From Methyloversatilis thermotolerans (GTDB taxonomy: Bacteria; Pseudomonadota; Gammaproteobacteria; Burkholderiales; Rhodocyclaceae), in contig NZ_KB889967.1 in NCBI RefSeq assembly GCF_000372885.1, positions 3,423,430 through 3,487,429 on the forward strand: DNA of 64,000 nt, in the 5' to 3' direction. Both the position numbers and the translations under genes were made by a program. Every line of letters starts with the position of its first letter. The first letter of the stretch is position 1. The notes beneath the pieces are model-generated. The model was not told where the DNA came from and ran no database searches. It saw only the letters and a list, made by a program, of their open reading frames with translations. This document shows, piece after piece, positions 15,401-23,410 of the stretch.

Positions 15401-18155
15401 ACCCGCTTCCCTGAGCGTGCCGCGGAACGGACGTTCGGGCGACGGTTCGCTCCCTCTCCCGCATCAGCGGGAGAGGGTCGGGGTGAGGGAAGAGCCTGCA
15501 AGCTACGACCACGCTTCCAGCTTGCGCGCGCGCGCTGCGCACAGCATCGTTGTGCACCGGGCGCGCGAGCACAATCTGAAGAACATCGAGGTCGACATTC
15601 CGCGCGAGCGCTTCACCGTGGTGACCGGCGTATCCGGCTCCGGCAAGTCCACGCTGGCTTTCGACATCGTGTTCGGCGAGGGCCAGCGACGCTACCTCGA
15701 ATCGCTGAACGCCTATGCGCGCCAGTTCGTACAGCCGGAGAGCAAGCCGGACGTCGATGGCGTGTTCGGCATTCCACCGGCGGTGGCGATCGCCCAGCGC
15801 ACCAGCCGGGGCGGCCGCAAGAGCACGGTGGCGACGCAGACCGAGATCTATCATTTCCTGCGCCTGATGTACGTGAAGCTGGGCGTTCAGCACTGTCCGG
15901 ACTGCGGCTGCGCAATCGCGCCGCAGAGCGAGGACGCGATGGTGGCGCGCATCCTGCGCGAGCGGCGCGGCCAGCACATCGGTCTGCTGGCGCCGCTGGT
16001 GATCAACCGCAAGGGCTATTACACCGAACTGGCGCGCTGGGCGAAGTCGCACGGCCACACCCATCTGCGTGTCGATGGCGAATTCCTGCCCACCTCGCCG
16101 TGGCCGCGGCTCGACCGCTTCAAGGAACACACGATAGAACTGCCGATCCGCGATTTCGTCGTGAACGAACGCGACGAGCGCACGCTGCGCGATGCGGTGC
16201 GCCAGGCGCTGGAACACGGCAAGGGCGTGCTGCACCTGATGTCGCCGCTGGACCGGCTGGGGCAGCCGGATGCGCCGCTGCCCGCGGTGGAGGTGTACTC
16301 GACCCAGCGCGCCTGCCCGAGCTGCGGCACCGGTTTCGCCGAACTGGATCCGCGCCTGTTCTCGTTCAACTCGAAACATGGCTGGTGTCCGAAGTGCATG
16401 GGCACCGGCCTCAAGCTGCCGGGTTTCGATGCGGAACAGACGGGCGAGGAAGCCACCTGGAACGAGTGGCAGCAGGACGAGCCAGAAGAATGCCCGGCCT
16501 GCCACGGCGAGCGGCTGAATCCGGTGGCGCGCAACGTGAAGCTGTTCGGCCAGTCCATCGCCCGGCTCACGGCGCAGCCGGTATCGGCGCTGCAGTTGGC
16601 GATTGCCCGCTGGTCGCTCGAAGGCCGCGAAGGCGAAATCGCGCGCGACGTGATCGCGGAACTGAACAGCCGGCTGCATTTCCTGAGCGAGGTCGGCCTC
16701 GGCTATCTGTCGCTGGATCGTGCCGCGCCCACGCTGTCCGGCGGCGAGGCGCAGCGCATCCGGCTGGCGGCCCAGCTCGGCTCGAATCTGCGCGGCGTGT
16801 GTTACGTGCTGGACGAACCGACCATAGGCCTGCATCCGCGCGACAACCAAGTGCTGCTCGACACGCTGGTGAAGCTGCGCGACAAGGGCAATACGCTGCT
16901 GGTGGTCGAGCACGACGAGGACACGATCCTGCGCGCCGACCACGTGATCGACCTCGGCCCGGGCGCCGGCCGGCTCGGTGGCGAAGTGATCGCCGAAGGA
17001 CACGCCAGCGATCTGGCGAAGCAGCCGGAATCGATCACCGGCCGTTTCCTGGCGCGTCCGCTGGAACACAGCTTCAAGGCACGCCGACCGGTCGCCGACG
17101 ACACGCCTTCGCTCGTCGTGCGCGGCGCCACGCTGCACAACCTGAAGGGCATGGATGTGCGGGTGCCGCTCGGTCGGCTGGTCGTGATGACCGGCGTGTC
17201 CGGCTCCGGCAAATCGTCGCTCGCGCGCGACGTGCTGCGCGATGGCGTGGCACAGCGGCTGGGCGACCCGAAGGCGACACTCACCGGCTGCCGCGACATC
17301 GAAGGCTGGGGTGCGCTCGGCCGCGTGCTCGAAGTCGACCAGACGCCGATCGGCAAGACGCCGCGCTCCTGCCCGGCGACCTACATCGGCTTCTGGGATG
17401 CGATACGCAAGCTGTACGCAGACACGCAGGATGCGCGCGAGCGCGGCTTCACCGCCGCGCGCTTCTCGTTCAACACCGGTCCCGGCCGCTGCCCGGTGTG
17501 CGAGGGACAGGGCCTGCGGCAGATCGAAATGTCCTTTCTGCCGGACGTGCGGGTGCTGTGCGAAGCCTGCAATGGCGCCCGTTTCAACTCGGAAACGCGG
17601 GCGGTCATCTGGCGCGGCAAGAGCATTGCCGACGTGCTGGCGATGAGCGTGGACGAGGCAGTGGAGTTCTTCGCCGCCCACCGCAAGCTGGCCGACACGC
17701 TGAAGCTGATGCAGGAAGTAGGGCTGGGCTATCTGACGCTGGGCCAGCACAGCCCGACGCTATCCGGCGGAGAGGCGCAGCGCATGAAGCTGGTGACCGA
17801 ACTGGCCAAATCACCGTCCGATGCGAACGACCCTGCGAGCGCGCGGCGCGGTCGCGGCAATCCGCACACGCTGTACGTGCTGGACGAACCGACCACCGGC
17901 CTGCACATGGCCGACATCGCCAGACTGATCGGCGTGCTGCACCGGCTGGTCGATGCCGGCCATTCAGTGGTGGTGATCGAACACGACCTTGACCTGATGG
18001 CCGAGGCGGACTGGATCATCGATCTGGGTCCGGAAGGCGGGGGCCAGGGCGGACAGGTGATCGCCGCGGGCGCACCGGCGGATATTCTGTCCGCTGCAGC
18101 GCATTCGCACACGGCGCGCGAGCTTGCGCGCTTCCGCACGGCACGCGCCGGTTGA
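12417..18155 (+). CDS. uvrA: Double-length UvrA excinuclease subunit (two fused UvrA units)
   Basis: DNA damage-recognition ATPase of nucleotide excision repair, 1,912 residues instead of about 940. It is two complete UvrA units in one chain, with four Walker A sites all reading GVSGSGKS (near residues 45, 635, 1072 and 1592). Each unit has its own signature motif LSGGE(V/A)QR, the mid zinc module (CETCRGFG/CPACGGSR; CPKCMGTG/CPACHGER), the C-terminal zinc finger (CPTCGGTG..CPDCDGTR; CPVCEGQG..CEACNGAR) and a domain in the UvrB-binding position. The GTG at 12417 is used because the conserved sequence begins just after it. Long UvrAs are known in Burkholderiales and may coexist with a standard UvrA. 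The linker (about 965-1025) is translated from a palindromic repeat element. Confidence 0.92.
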   Translation: MSRKSYRPLAAAPDAAIRLRGVRQNNLKNLDVDFPLGKLTVVTGVSGSGKSSLVFDTLYAEGQRRYVETFSPYARQFLDRMDAPQVDRIEGVPPAIAIDQTNQVRTSRSTVGTMTELNDHLKLLFARVATLHCRCCGEPVQADTADRIAQRIAERAAAAGDPRLAVTAPVTVPDNFTDAEVQGWLERQGYTRIHARDGTVLHVVQDRFRAGNAGESRIAEAVEAALKLGHGRMHVQVLDSEGGERWAFSNTLHCADCDIAYSPAMPATFSFNSPIGACETCRGFGRVIGIDFGLVIPDGRKTLRGGAVKPWQTESYKECQTDLEKLAPKYGVPLDAAFDELSAEHRQWVLEGDPKWKSWQKSWPGTWYGVRHFFEWLETKAYKMHIRVLLSRYRAYTECPACGGSRLKPDAALWKIEGQSIHDLMRLPVVKLRAMMDALDLPPPLDSATEELMAEIRTRLGYLCTVGLGYLNLDRQSRTLSGGEVQRINLTTALGTSLVNTLFVLDEPSIGLHPRDMERVIGVMQRLKDAGNTLVVVEHDPQIMRHADRLLDIGPGAGTRGGNIVFDGAPAAMAGADTLTADYLAGRRKVDAALGSRRPVDDVTPRLLLRGARAHNLKNVDIAIPLGRLVAVTGVSGSGKSTLIQDVLHPALLKHYGRPTETAGEHDALEGLEHIADVVMVDQSPIGKSARSNPVTHVGAFDPVRELFALQAEAKQRGYTAGTFSFNAGKGRCPTCGGTGFEHVEMQFLSDVYLRCPDCDGTRYRAEVREIRLDGRSISDVLAMTVRDALDWLRDLADLEPKLRRHADNAVAGLQALVDVGLDYVTLGQPVPTLSGGEAQRLKLAGFLAEAANVKGAEAGRKADKKADSGKLFLLDEPTTGLHFDDIARLLGAFARLLDAGHTVLVIEHNLDVIAAADWLIDLGPEAGEDGGQLVFEGTPAQITACVTSHTGRALAEYRLAEVFAPHPDPLPVIGEREKRGTSASKIGERETSGTPASLSVPRNGRSGDGSLPLPHQRERVGVREEPASYDHASSLRARAAHSIVVHRAREHNLKNIEVDIPRERFTVVTGVSGSGKSTLAFDIVFGEGQRRYLESLNAYARQFVQPESKPDVDGVFGIPPAVAIAQRTSRGGRKSTVATQTEIYHFLRLMYVKLGVQHCPDCGCAIAPQSEDAMVARILRERRGQHIGLLAPLVINRKGYYTELARWAKSHGHTHLRVDGEFLPTSPWPRLDRFKEHTIELPIRDFVVNERDERTLRDAVRQALEHGKGVLHLMSPLDRLGQPDAPLPAVEVYSTQRACPSCGTGFAELDPRLFSFNSKHGWCPKCMGTGLKLPGFDAEQTGEEATWNEWQQDEPEECPACHGERLNPVARNVKLFGQSIARLTAQPVSALQLAIARWSLEGREGEIARDVIAELNSRLHFLSEVGLGYLSLDRAAPTLSGGEAQRIRLAAQLGSNLRGVCYVLDEPTIGLHPRDNQVLLDTLVKLRDKGNTLLVVEHDEDTILRADHVIDLGPGAGRLGGEVIAEGHASDLAKQPESITGRFLARPLEHSFKARRPVADDTPSLVVRGATLHNLKGMDVRVPLGRLVVMTGVSGSGKSSLARDVLRDGVAQRLGDPKATLTGCRDIEGWGALGRVLEVDQTPIGKTPRSCPATYIGFWDAIRKLYADTQDARERGFTAARFSFNTGPGRCPVCEGQGLRQIEMSFLPDVRVLCEACNGARFNSETRAVIWRGKSIADVLAMSVDEAVEFFAAHRKLADTLKLMQEVGLGYLTLGQHSPTLSGGEAQRMKLVTELAKSPSDANDPASARRGRGNPHTLYVLDEPTTGLHMADIARLIGVLHRLVDAGHSVVVIEHDLDLMAEADWIIDLGPEGGGQGGQVIAAGAPADILSAAAHSHTARELARFRTARAG
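15311..15489. repeat. MITE/REP-like element inside uvrA, 21-bp perfect inverted ends
   Basis: Bases 15311-15331 and 15469-15489 are perfect inverted copies of one another (21 bp, beginning CCCTCACCCCGACC). Each end carries its own hairpin (CTCTCCCC-GTGATC-GGGGAGAG and CTCTCCC-GCATCA-GCGGGAGAG). Between them lies a direct repeat of about 39 bp starting GATCGGGGAGAGGGAGA (15336 and about 15375). The element is read through in frame and encodes the familiar repeat-derived peptide PHPDPLP...GERE. Such elements are usually intergenic. Confidence 0.88.
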
Positions 18156-18360
18156 CGCGTATGCCGGGCGCCGTCGTTGCGCCGTGTCCTGACAGCCTTC
18201 TTCCTCGATTCCTACGTGAACGTTTCGCTGGCTGCCCCAGACTGCGCGCCATCTGACGAGGAGCCGGCGGATACGATTTGAAGCAGCTTTGCTACATGCG
18301 GGCGTCACTCGCACGGCAGCGGCAATCGTTGCTCTCCTTGTCCTTACAGGAGACGAGAGC

Positions 18361-18795
18361 ATGAAGAGAAGCATGGTGATTGCAGCACTCGCAGCCGCAA
18401 GTGCGTGGCCAGTCCAGGCCGCTGACGTGGGCGTGTCCATCAGCATCGGCCAGCCCGGCTTCTACGGGCATATCGACATCGACGACGCCTATCCGCGGCC
18501 GCAGCTCATCTATCCGCAGCCGGTCGTGATCGTCCGGGGTCCGGCGCTGCCGCCGCCCATCTACATGCATGTGCCGCCGGGCCACGCGAAGGAGTGGCGC
18601 AGGTACTGCGGCCGCTACGGCGCCTGCGGACGACCGGTGTATTTCGTGCAGGATCGCTGGTACAACACTGTTTACGCGCCGGCCTACCGCGAGCGGCATC
18701 GCCCGCACGATCACGATGAACACCGCGGTGGCCCGCACGGCAAGCGCGGCGGCCCGCACGACAGGAGGGGTGACGAGCGCGGCCGGGGCGGGTGA
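18361..18795 (+). CDS. Small exported protein with Arg/His/Gly-rich tail
   Basis: 144-residue protein of unknown function. A signal peptide MKRSMVIAALAAASAWPVQA is clear. The mature part has a Pro-rich stretch, then HVPPGHAKEWRRYCGRYGAC and a short VYFVQDRWYNTVY motif, ending in a strongly basic RHRPHDHDEHRGGPHGKRGG-type tail. Similar small periplasmic proteins with a WxxxCxxYxAC core are common in betaproteobacteria but uncharacterised. The ATG at 18361 has AGGAG 11 bp upstream. The preceding 205 bp after uvrA hold no recognisable signal. The His- and Arg-rich tail could bind metal or polyanions; this is inference. Confidence 0.75.
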   Translation: MKRSMVIAALAAASAWPVQAADVGVSISIGQPGFYGHIDIDDAYPRPQLIYPQPVVIVRGPALPPPIYMHVPPGHAKEWRRYCGRYGACGRPVYFVQDRWYNTVYAPAYRERHRPHDHDEHRGGPHGKRGGPHDRRGDERGRGG

Positions 18796-18826
18796 ACAGC
18801 GAACTCTCCGGAAGTGGCGTTGAACA

Positions 18827-18901
18827 GGGAAAAAATCCCGTATTTGTCGGGAAAAGATCCCAATATGGACCCATTCCCTGGGCTTGGTGGGAAATTTTCC
18901 C
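18827..18901. promoter_or_regulatory. Three GGGA-N5-TCCC palindromic sites (candidate operator)
   Basis: The 181-bp gap before the PepSY gene contains GGGAAAAAATCCC (18827-18839), GGGAAAAGATCCC (18849-18861) and GGGAAATTTTCCC (18889-18901). Starts are 22 and 40 bp apart, close to two and four helical turns, so bound dimers would lie on one face of the DNA. The pattern is AT-rich within a GC-rich genome. It suggests a dimeric transcription factor or response regulator that I cannot name. Confidence 0.6.
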
Positions 18902-18976
18902 GAAATATCGATAGACTGTGATTGTTGCGTCGCAAGAATTGCGGCTGTGCGCACAGCATCTACCAAGGAGAATCCC

Positions 18977-19498
18977 ATGAAATCCATGCACCTCATCGCA
19001 TCTGCCCTGCTCGCTGCCGGTATCGCAGCGCCGGCATCCGCCGACCATCACATGCCCAAGACCAATGCCGGCCTCGAAAAGTGCATGAAAGCCGCGCTCA
19101 AGGCCAAGTCCGGCACCATTGTGAAGGTCGAGCTGAAGAACGAGAAGGGCGAAGGCTACAACTATGAATTCGACATCGAAACGCCGGATGGCAAGGCCTG
19201 GGATGTCGAATGTGCAGGCAAGTCCGGCAAGGTGACCGAAATCGAGGAAGAAGTCACCAAGGATCATCCCAAGTTCGCGGGTGCCAAGGTGAACGAAGCT
19301 GCGGCGCGTGAAATCGCACTGAAGAAGGTGCCGGGCGAGATCGTCGAAGTCGAGTACGAAATCGAATCCGACGGCAAGGGTTCCTACGAGTTCGATATCA
19401 AGACCGCGGACGGCAAGGAAGTGAAGCTGGAAGTGGATACCGAAAGCGGCGAGATCACGTCGCAGTCGGATGAGGCCTGGCAGATCGGCAAGGAATGA
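18977..19498 (+). CDS. Periplasmic PepSY-domain protein (two PepSY repeats)
   Basis: 173-residue exported acidic protein. A signal peptide [22 protein letters not shown] precedes two PepSY-like modules (about 30-90 and 98-168), each with the pattern AL...[22 protein letters not shown] or [22 protein letters not shown] followed by KxxxLEVD-type strands. PepSY modules are thought to bind or inhibit extracytoplasmic proteases, or to act in metal-stress sensing. The ATG has AAGGAG 7 bp upstream. Three spaced GGGA-N5-TCCC sites lie in the promoter region and a strong hairpin terminator follows, so it is a tightly regulated single-gene unit. Confidence 0.88.
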   Translation: MKSMHLIASALLAAGIAAPASADHHMPKTNAGLEKCMKAALKAKSGTIVKVELKNEKGEGYNYEFDIETPDGKAWDVECAGKSGKVTEIEEEVTKDHPKFAGAKVNEAAAREIALKKVPGEIVEVEYEIESDGKGSYEFDIKTADGKEVKLEVDTESGEITSQSDEAWQIGKE

Positions 19499-19534
19499 TG
19501 CAGCGCTGTCTTCGACAGCGAGCCGATTGAAGAA

Positions 19535-19560
19535 GGGGCGGTCGACACCGCCCCTTTTTT
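19535..19560 (+). terminator. Rho-independent terminator after the PepSY gene
   Basis: A perfect 8-bp stem GGGGCGGT-CGAC-ACCGCCCC is followed by six T. It lies 37 bp after the stop of the PepSY gene. Confidence 0.92.
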
Positions 19561-19695
19561 CGTTCACCGGCCGGAAATGGGCCGATCTGGTGCAAAGTCC
19601 GCACCATATCTGTGATTTTTCAGGATTTTCTCAACTTCCGGCCGGTGCGGTCGTTCAGGGAGCGAAATGCCTTCCAATCCTGAGCGGAGCCCCCG

Positions 19696-22275
19696 GTGAC
19701 CGGAACTGAAACCTTGCTGCCCCATATGAGGGGCGTGCTCGCCTGCGAGCGCGAACTTGCCGAGCTGCGGCTGACCTGGCGCCTGATCGAAACCACCGCC
19801 AAGATGGTGTGTCCGGCCGAAGCCAAGACCATATTGCCGGCCATGGCCAGTACGCGTGAAGCGTTCGGACAACTGGAATCGGATCTTGTGCGCGCGCTCG
19901 CGGCGGAGAATGTGCGCAAGGTGGCGCTGCAGTTGTCGGCGCGGGCACAGGCGGTGGTCGACGTCGTCGTGCGCAATCTGTACGAGCGCACTGCCGATGT
20001 CGGTTTCCTGTCGACCGACGCAGACATCTGTCGCTTCCTGATGGAGGATGCCGGAGACCGCGAACTGCTCGAAGCGCGGCTGCACGAATACATCCGCAAA
20101 TACACCGTCTACGACGGCATTTTCGTGCTCGATCACCGGGGCGATGTGGCAGCGGCGATAGGCGGGGCAAGCAGTGCGCGTCTGGAGCATGCGCTGTTCG
20201 AACGCGCGCTGCACGCGCAGGGGCATGTCGAGCATTTCGGCCACAGCACGCTGTTGCCGGATCGCGAGCGGGCGCTGCTGTACGCGCACCGTATCGAATG
20301 CGAGGGGCGGGCGCTCGGTGTGCTGGTGCTGTCCTTTCGTTTCGACAACGAAATGGCGGGCATTTTCGCCACCTTCCGCCGGCCGCGCGACCGCGCCGTC
20401 ATGCTGTTGCTGGATGCCGGCGGACGCGTCATCGCCAGCAGCGATCCGGACCATGTCCCCTTGGGCCGCAGCCCGGATAACGAGAGGGACGCTTCAGGCG
20501 GCGGACTGGTGGAGTTCGGCGGTCGCGAATACATCGTGTGTACCCGTGAAGCCACCGGTTACCAGGGCTATGCCGGCCCGGGCTGGCGCGGCCAGGTCAT
20601 GGTGCCGGCCGACACCGCCTTCCGCGACGAGAAGGTGGCGGGCGACGTCCCGGCCGACGGGTCCGACTGGGCTCTGCAATCCGGCGAGCTGATGGCGATC
20701 GAGGCCCAGGCAGGCGCGATCAAGGACGCGCTGAACCGTGTCGTGTGGAACGGCCAGGTCATGGCGGGCGGACGCCGCGGCGATTCGCTGAAACTGAAAT
20801 CCATGCTGCAGCAGATCAGCGAAACCGGCGAACGCATGCGCGCCGTTTTTTCAGGAGCGCTCGCCACGCTGTCCGACACGGTGCACAGCACCACGCTGCT
20901 CGATCTTCAGTTCGTGTCGCGGCTCATGATGGATGTGATGGACCGCAATCTGTACGAACGCGCCAACGACTGCCGCTGGTGGTCGCTCGCGCCCGCGCTG
21001 CGTGCCGGTCTTGCGGGCGGACGGCCGGACGCGCACATGCTCGGCCGGCTGCTGGACGACATCAACCGGCTCTACACCGTCTACGACAGGTTGTTCGTGT
21101 TCGACGAACAGGGCTGCATCGTGGCGTGCAGCAATCTGTCCGGTGCGGCGGAGCGCACACTGGGTCGGCATGTCGATGCTGCGCTGCTCGATGCGGTACG
21201 GCGCCTGCCCGATACGCAGTCCTATACGGTGACTGCGTTCGAGCCGACGCCATTGCATCGCGGCGAACATACTTACATCTACTGCGCGGCGGTGCGCGCG
21301 CCGGACGACGACGCGCGCGTGGTCGGTGGCATTGGCATCGTGTTCGAATCCGGCCGCGAATTCCGCGCCATGCTGGGTGAGCTGTTGCCGCAGCGCGAAG
21401 GGGTATGGGCTGCCTTCTGCGAACCGGACGGCAGGGTGATCGCCAGCACCCGGGCCGACCTGCCGCCGGGCGCCCGGCTTCCGCTGGGCGGGCTGGCGCA
21501 GGGGCTGGCCGCGGGTGCGAGTCGACACGCGGTCGACGAACTGGCTGGCACACGTCACAGCATAGGCATCGCCGCCTCTGCGGGTTACCGCGAATACAAG
21601 ACCACAGGCGACTACCGTAACGATGTGCTGGCGGTGGTCGCCATGCCCTTGCCCGGGGCTCGCAGTGCAAGTGTGTCGCTGGACGAACTGGCGGCCGCCT
21701 ATGAGGTGGACGTGAGAGAGGGTGAAGGCGAGGAATTCGCCCTGTTTCGTCTCGACGACCGCCATCTCGCGGTCACCGCACAGCGCGTGCTGGAAGCGGC
21801 CGAGCCAGACCGTGTGCGTTGCTTCGGCAGCGGCGAAGGACTGGTCGCCGGTGTGCTGCAACTGGATGAAGGCGTGCGCGCCGAACATGTGCCGGTGATC
21901 CATCTGCGTGCCTTCTTCGACCTGCCGCTGCAGCCCGGTCGAGGTCACGTGGTGGTGACACAGTGCGCGCGCGGCCGCCTCGGCCTCATCGTCGACGACC
22001 TGCTCACCGTAGCCGAATTCGGGCCGGACAACGTGCGCCCGGTTCCGGACATGCTCACCGCACGCTTCCGCTGGCTGGAACGCCTCATCATCACCGGGCG
22101 CGACCGGCCGCTGGCGACCGTGCTGGATCTGGATGCGCTCTACGACATGCTGCGTGAGCGCATGCGCGGCGAGCTGATCGATCCGGCCCTGCTCGAACAG
22201 GCCGGTCATGGCGGCGCACAGCCGCCTGTGCCGTCCCTTACGCCACGACTGGCGAGCGCTGCGTCAGGCGGGTGA
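19696..22275 (+). CDS. CheW-domain protein with duplicated Cache-like sensor modules
   Basis: 859-residue signalling protein with no transmembrane segment or signal peptide visible. The first 650 residues hold two related sensor modules. Each has an RNLYER motif (about residues 94 and 418) and, about 40 residues later, YTVYD-x-(I/L)FV-x-D (about 135 and 459), followed by a PAS/Cache-like sheet with (G/D)GRVIAS. The C-terminal part (about 675-835) is a CheW-like domain (GLIVDDLLTVAEFGPDNV) that would dock to a CheA kinase. The start is GTG at 19696, preceded by GGAG at 6-9 bp; no better start exists. Its 3' end overlaps the convergent flavoprotein gene by 38 bp. It probably couples a cytoplasmic signal to chemotaxis arrays without being a classic receptor. 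Confidence 0.85.
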   Translation: MTGTETLLPHMRGVLACERELAELRLTWRLIETTAKMVCPAEAKTILPAMASTREAFGQLESDLVRALAAENVRKVALQLSARAQAVVDVVVRNLYERTADVGFLSTDADICRFLMEDAGDRELLEARLHEYIRKYTVYDGIFVLDHRGDVAAAIGGASSARLEHALFERALHAQGHVEHFGHSTLLPDRERALLYAHRIECEGRALGVLVLSFRFDNEMAGIFATFRRPRDRAVMLLLDAGGRVIASSDPDHVPLGRSPDNERDASGGGLVEFGGREYIVCTREATGYQGYAGPGWRGQVMVPADTAFRDEKVAGDVPADGSDWALQSGELMAIEAQAGAIKDALNRVVWNGQVMAGGRRGDSLKLKSMLQQISETGERMRAVFSGALATLSDTVHSTTLLDLQFVSRLMMDVMDRNLYERANDCRWWSLAPALRAGLAGGRPDAHMLGRLLDDINRLYTVYDRLFVFDEQGCIVACSNLSGAAERTLGRHVDAALLDAVRRLPDTQSYTVTAFEPTPLHRGEHTYIYCAAVRAPDDDARVVGGIGIVFESGREFRAMLGELLPQREGVWAAFCEPDGRVIASTRADLPPGARLPLGGLAQGLAAGASRHAVDELAGTRHSIGIAASAGYREYKTTGDYRNDVLAVVAMPLPGARSASVSLDELAAAYEVDVREGEGEEFALFRLDDRHLAVTAQRVLEAAEPDRVRCFGSGEGLVAGVLQLDEGVRAEHVPVIHLRAFFDLPLQPGRGHVVVTQCARGRLGLIVDDLLTVAEFGPDNVRPVPDMLTARFRWLERLIITGRDRPLATVLDLDALYDMLRERMRGELIDPALLEQAGHGGAQPPVPSLTPRLASAASGG

Positions 22276-23410
22276 GCATGGCCGCGCGTTCGCGGATGCG
22301 GCCGCCCTGCAACACGAATCCGAGCACATCGTCCGATGCGTCGGCGAGAAAGACGCCGCGCAGACCGTCAGAGTCATCCGCCTCGACGACCCACCGGCCG
22401 GCATCCGCAGGGGCGGGCGCACACATCAGTGTCGGGCAGGCGGGGGTCTTGATCGTGACCGGCATGGGTGGGTAGTGCACCGCCGTGGGCGTGCCGCACA
22501 GCGTGGCCGCGAGCGCCCGCGCACCATGCATGATGGGCAGCAGGAAAGGTTGCAGCCGGCCGTCGATCTGCACACAGTCGCCCAGCGCGAACACATGGGG
22601 CGCCGAAGTGCGCAGGCAGTCGTCGGTCACAATGCCGGCCGCGGTCGCGATGTCGGCGCTGCCCGGCAGACCGGCCTCCACATGCAGACCGATGGCGGAT
22701 ATGACGACATCGACTTCTTCCTCGATCGCACCCGCGCCGACGCGGTAGCCGCCCGGACCTCGCACCACGCGGTCCGGTGCCTGTCCCAGGTGCAGCGCGA
22801 CGCCGGCGCGCGCGAGCGCGCCCGCAATGCGCTGCGATGCGAAGTCCGGCAGCAGGCGGTGCAATGGCCGCGATGCGCTGTCGAACAGTGCGACCGCATG
22901 GCCGCCGGTGCGCAGATCGAGCGCCAGTTCGCAGCCGACCAGCCCGGCACCGATCACTGCCACCCGCGCATCGAGCCCGAGACGGGCGCGCAAGCGACGG
23001 TAGTCGTCCAGGGAATTCACCGCGATCGCGTCGGCGCCGCCGTCTCCGCTCACCTGCAATGGCCGTGGCGAGGCGCCGGTGGCAAGCACCAGTGCCTCGT
23101 AGCGCAGCATGCCGCGGTCGGTGTGCAACAGCCGCGACGGTACGTCGATGGACAGCGCGCGCGTGTGCACGAGCAGCCGGACGTCCAGCGCCTCCGCCAT
23201 GGCCGCGGCGTTCTGGCTCACCAGGGCCTGTACCGGACGCTGGTCCGCGTGCGCGGTGGACAAGGCCGGCTTGGAATACACATCGCCACTGTCCGCGGTC
23301 ACGATGGTGAGCGCACGCCGCGCATCGCGGCGGCGCAGTTCGCGCACCAGGGACAGCGCCGCGTGACCGCAGCCGACGACGACGATGCCGGCGTCGCTCT
23401 CAGGCGGCAT
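22238..23410 (-). CDS. FAD/NAD(P)-dependent oxidoreductase, rubredoxin reductase-like
   Basis: 390-residue two-dinucleotide-binding flavoprotein. The FAD site is IVVVGCGHAALSLV at the N-terminus, the NAD(P) site is VAVIGAGLVGCELA (about 149-162), and the second FAD motif is APHVFALGDCVQIDG (about 282-296). Size and layout match rubredoxin-NAD+ reductases of the AlkT/RubB group. A rubredoxin gene lies in the same operon, so it most likely transfers electrons from NAD(P)H to that rubredoxin. The ATG at 23410 overlaps the OsmC-like stop by 11 bp (coupled translation). It is the last gene of the five-gene sigma-54 operon. Confidence 0.88.
   Translation of the reverse strand: MPPESDAGIVVVGCGHAALSLVRELRRRDARRALTIVTADSGDVYSKPALSTAHADQRPVQALVSQNAAAMAEALDVRLLVHTRALSIDVPSRLLHTDRGMLRYEALVLATGASPRPLQVSGDGGADAIAVNSLDDYRRLRARLGLDARVAVIGAGLVGCELALDLRTGGHAVALFDSASRPLHRLLPDFASQRIAGALARAGVALHLGQAPDRVVRGPGGYRVGAGAIEEEVDVVISAIGLHVEAGLPGSADIATAAGIVTDDCLRTSAPHVFALGDCVQIDGRLQPFLLPIMHGARALAATLCGTPTAVHYPPMPVTIKTPACPTLMCAPAPADAGRWVVEADDSDGLRGVFLADASDDVLGFVLQGGRIRERAAMLTRLTQRSPVVA

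Noticed and set aside
12378-17750. 1,790-codon minus-strand open frame opposite uvrA
   Set aside because: An antisense shadow of a GC-rich gene; the uvrA strand carries all family motifs.
22238-22275. 38-bp overlap of convergent genes as a possible frameshift or misassembly
   Set aside because: Both C-termini look natural, and short convergent overlaps are common in compact genomes.
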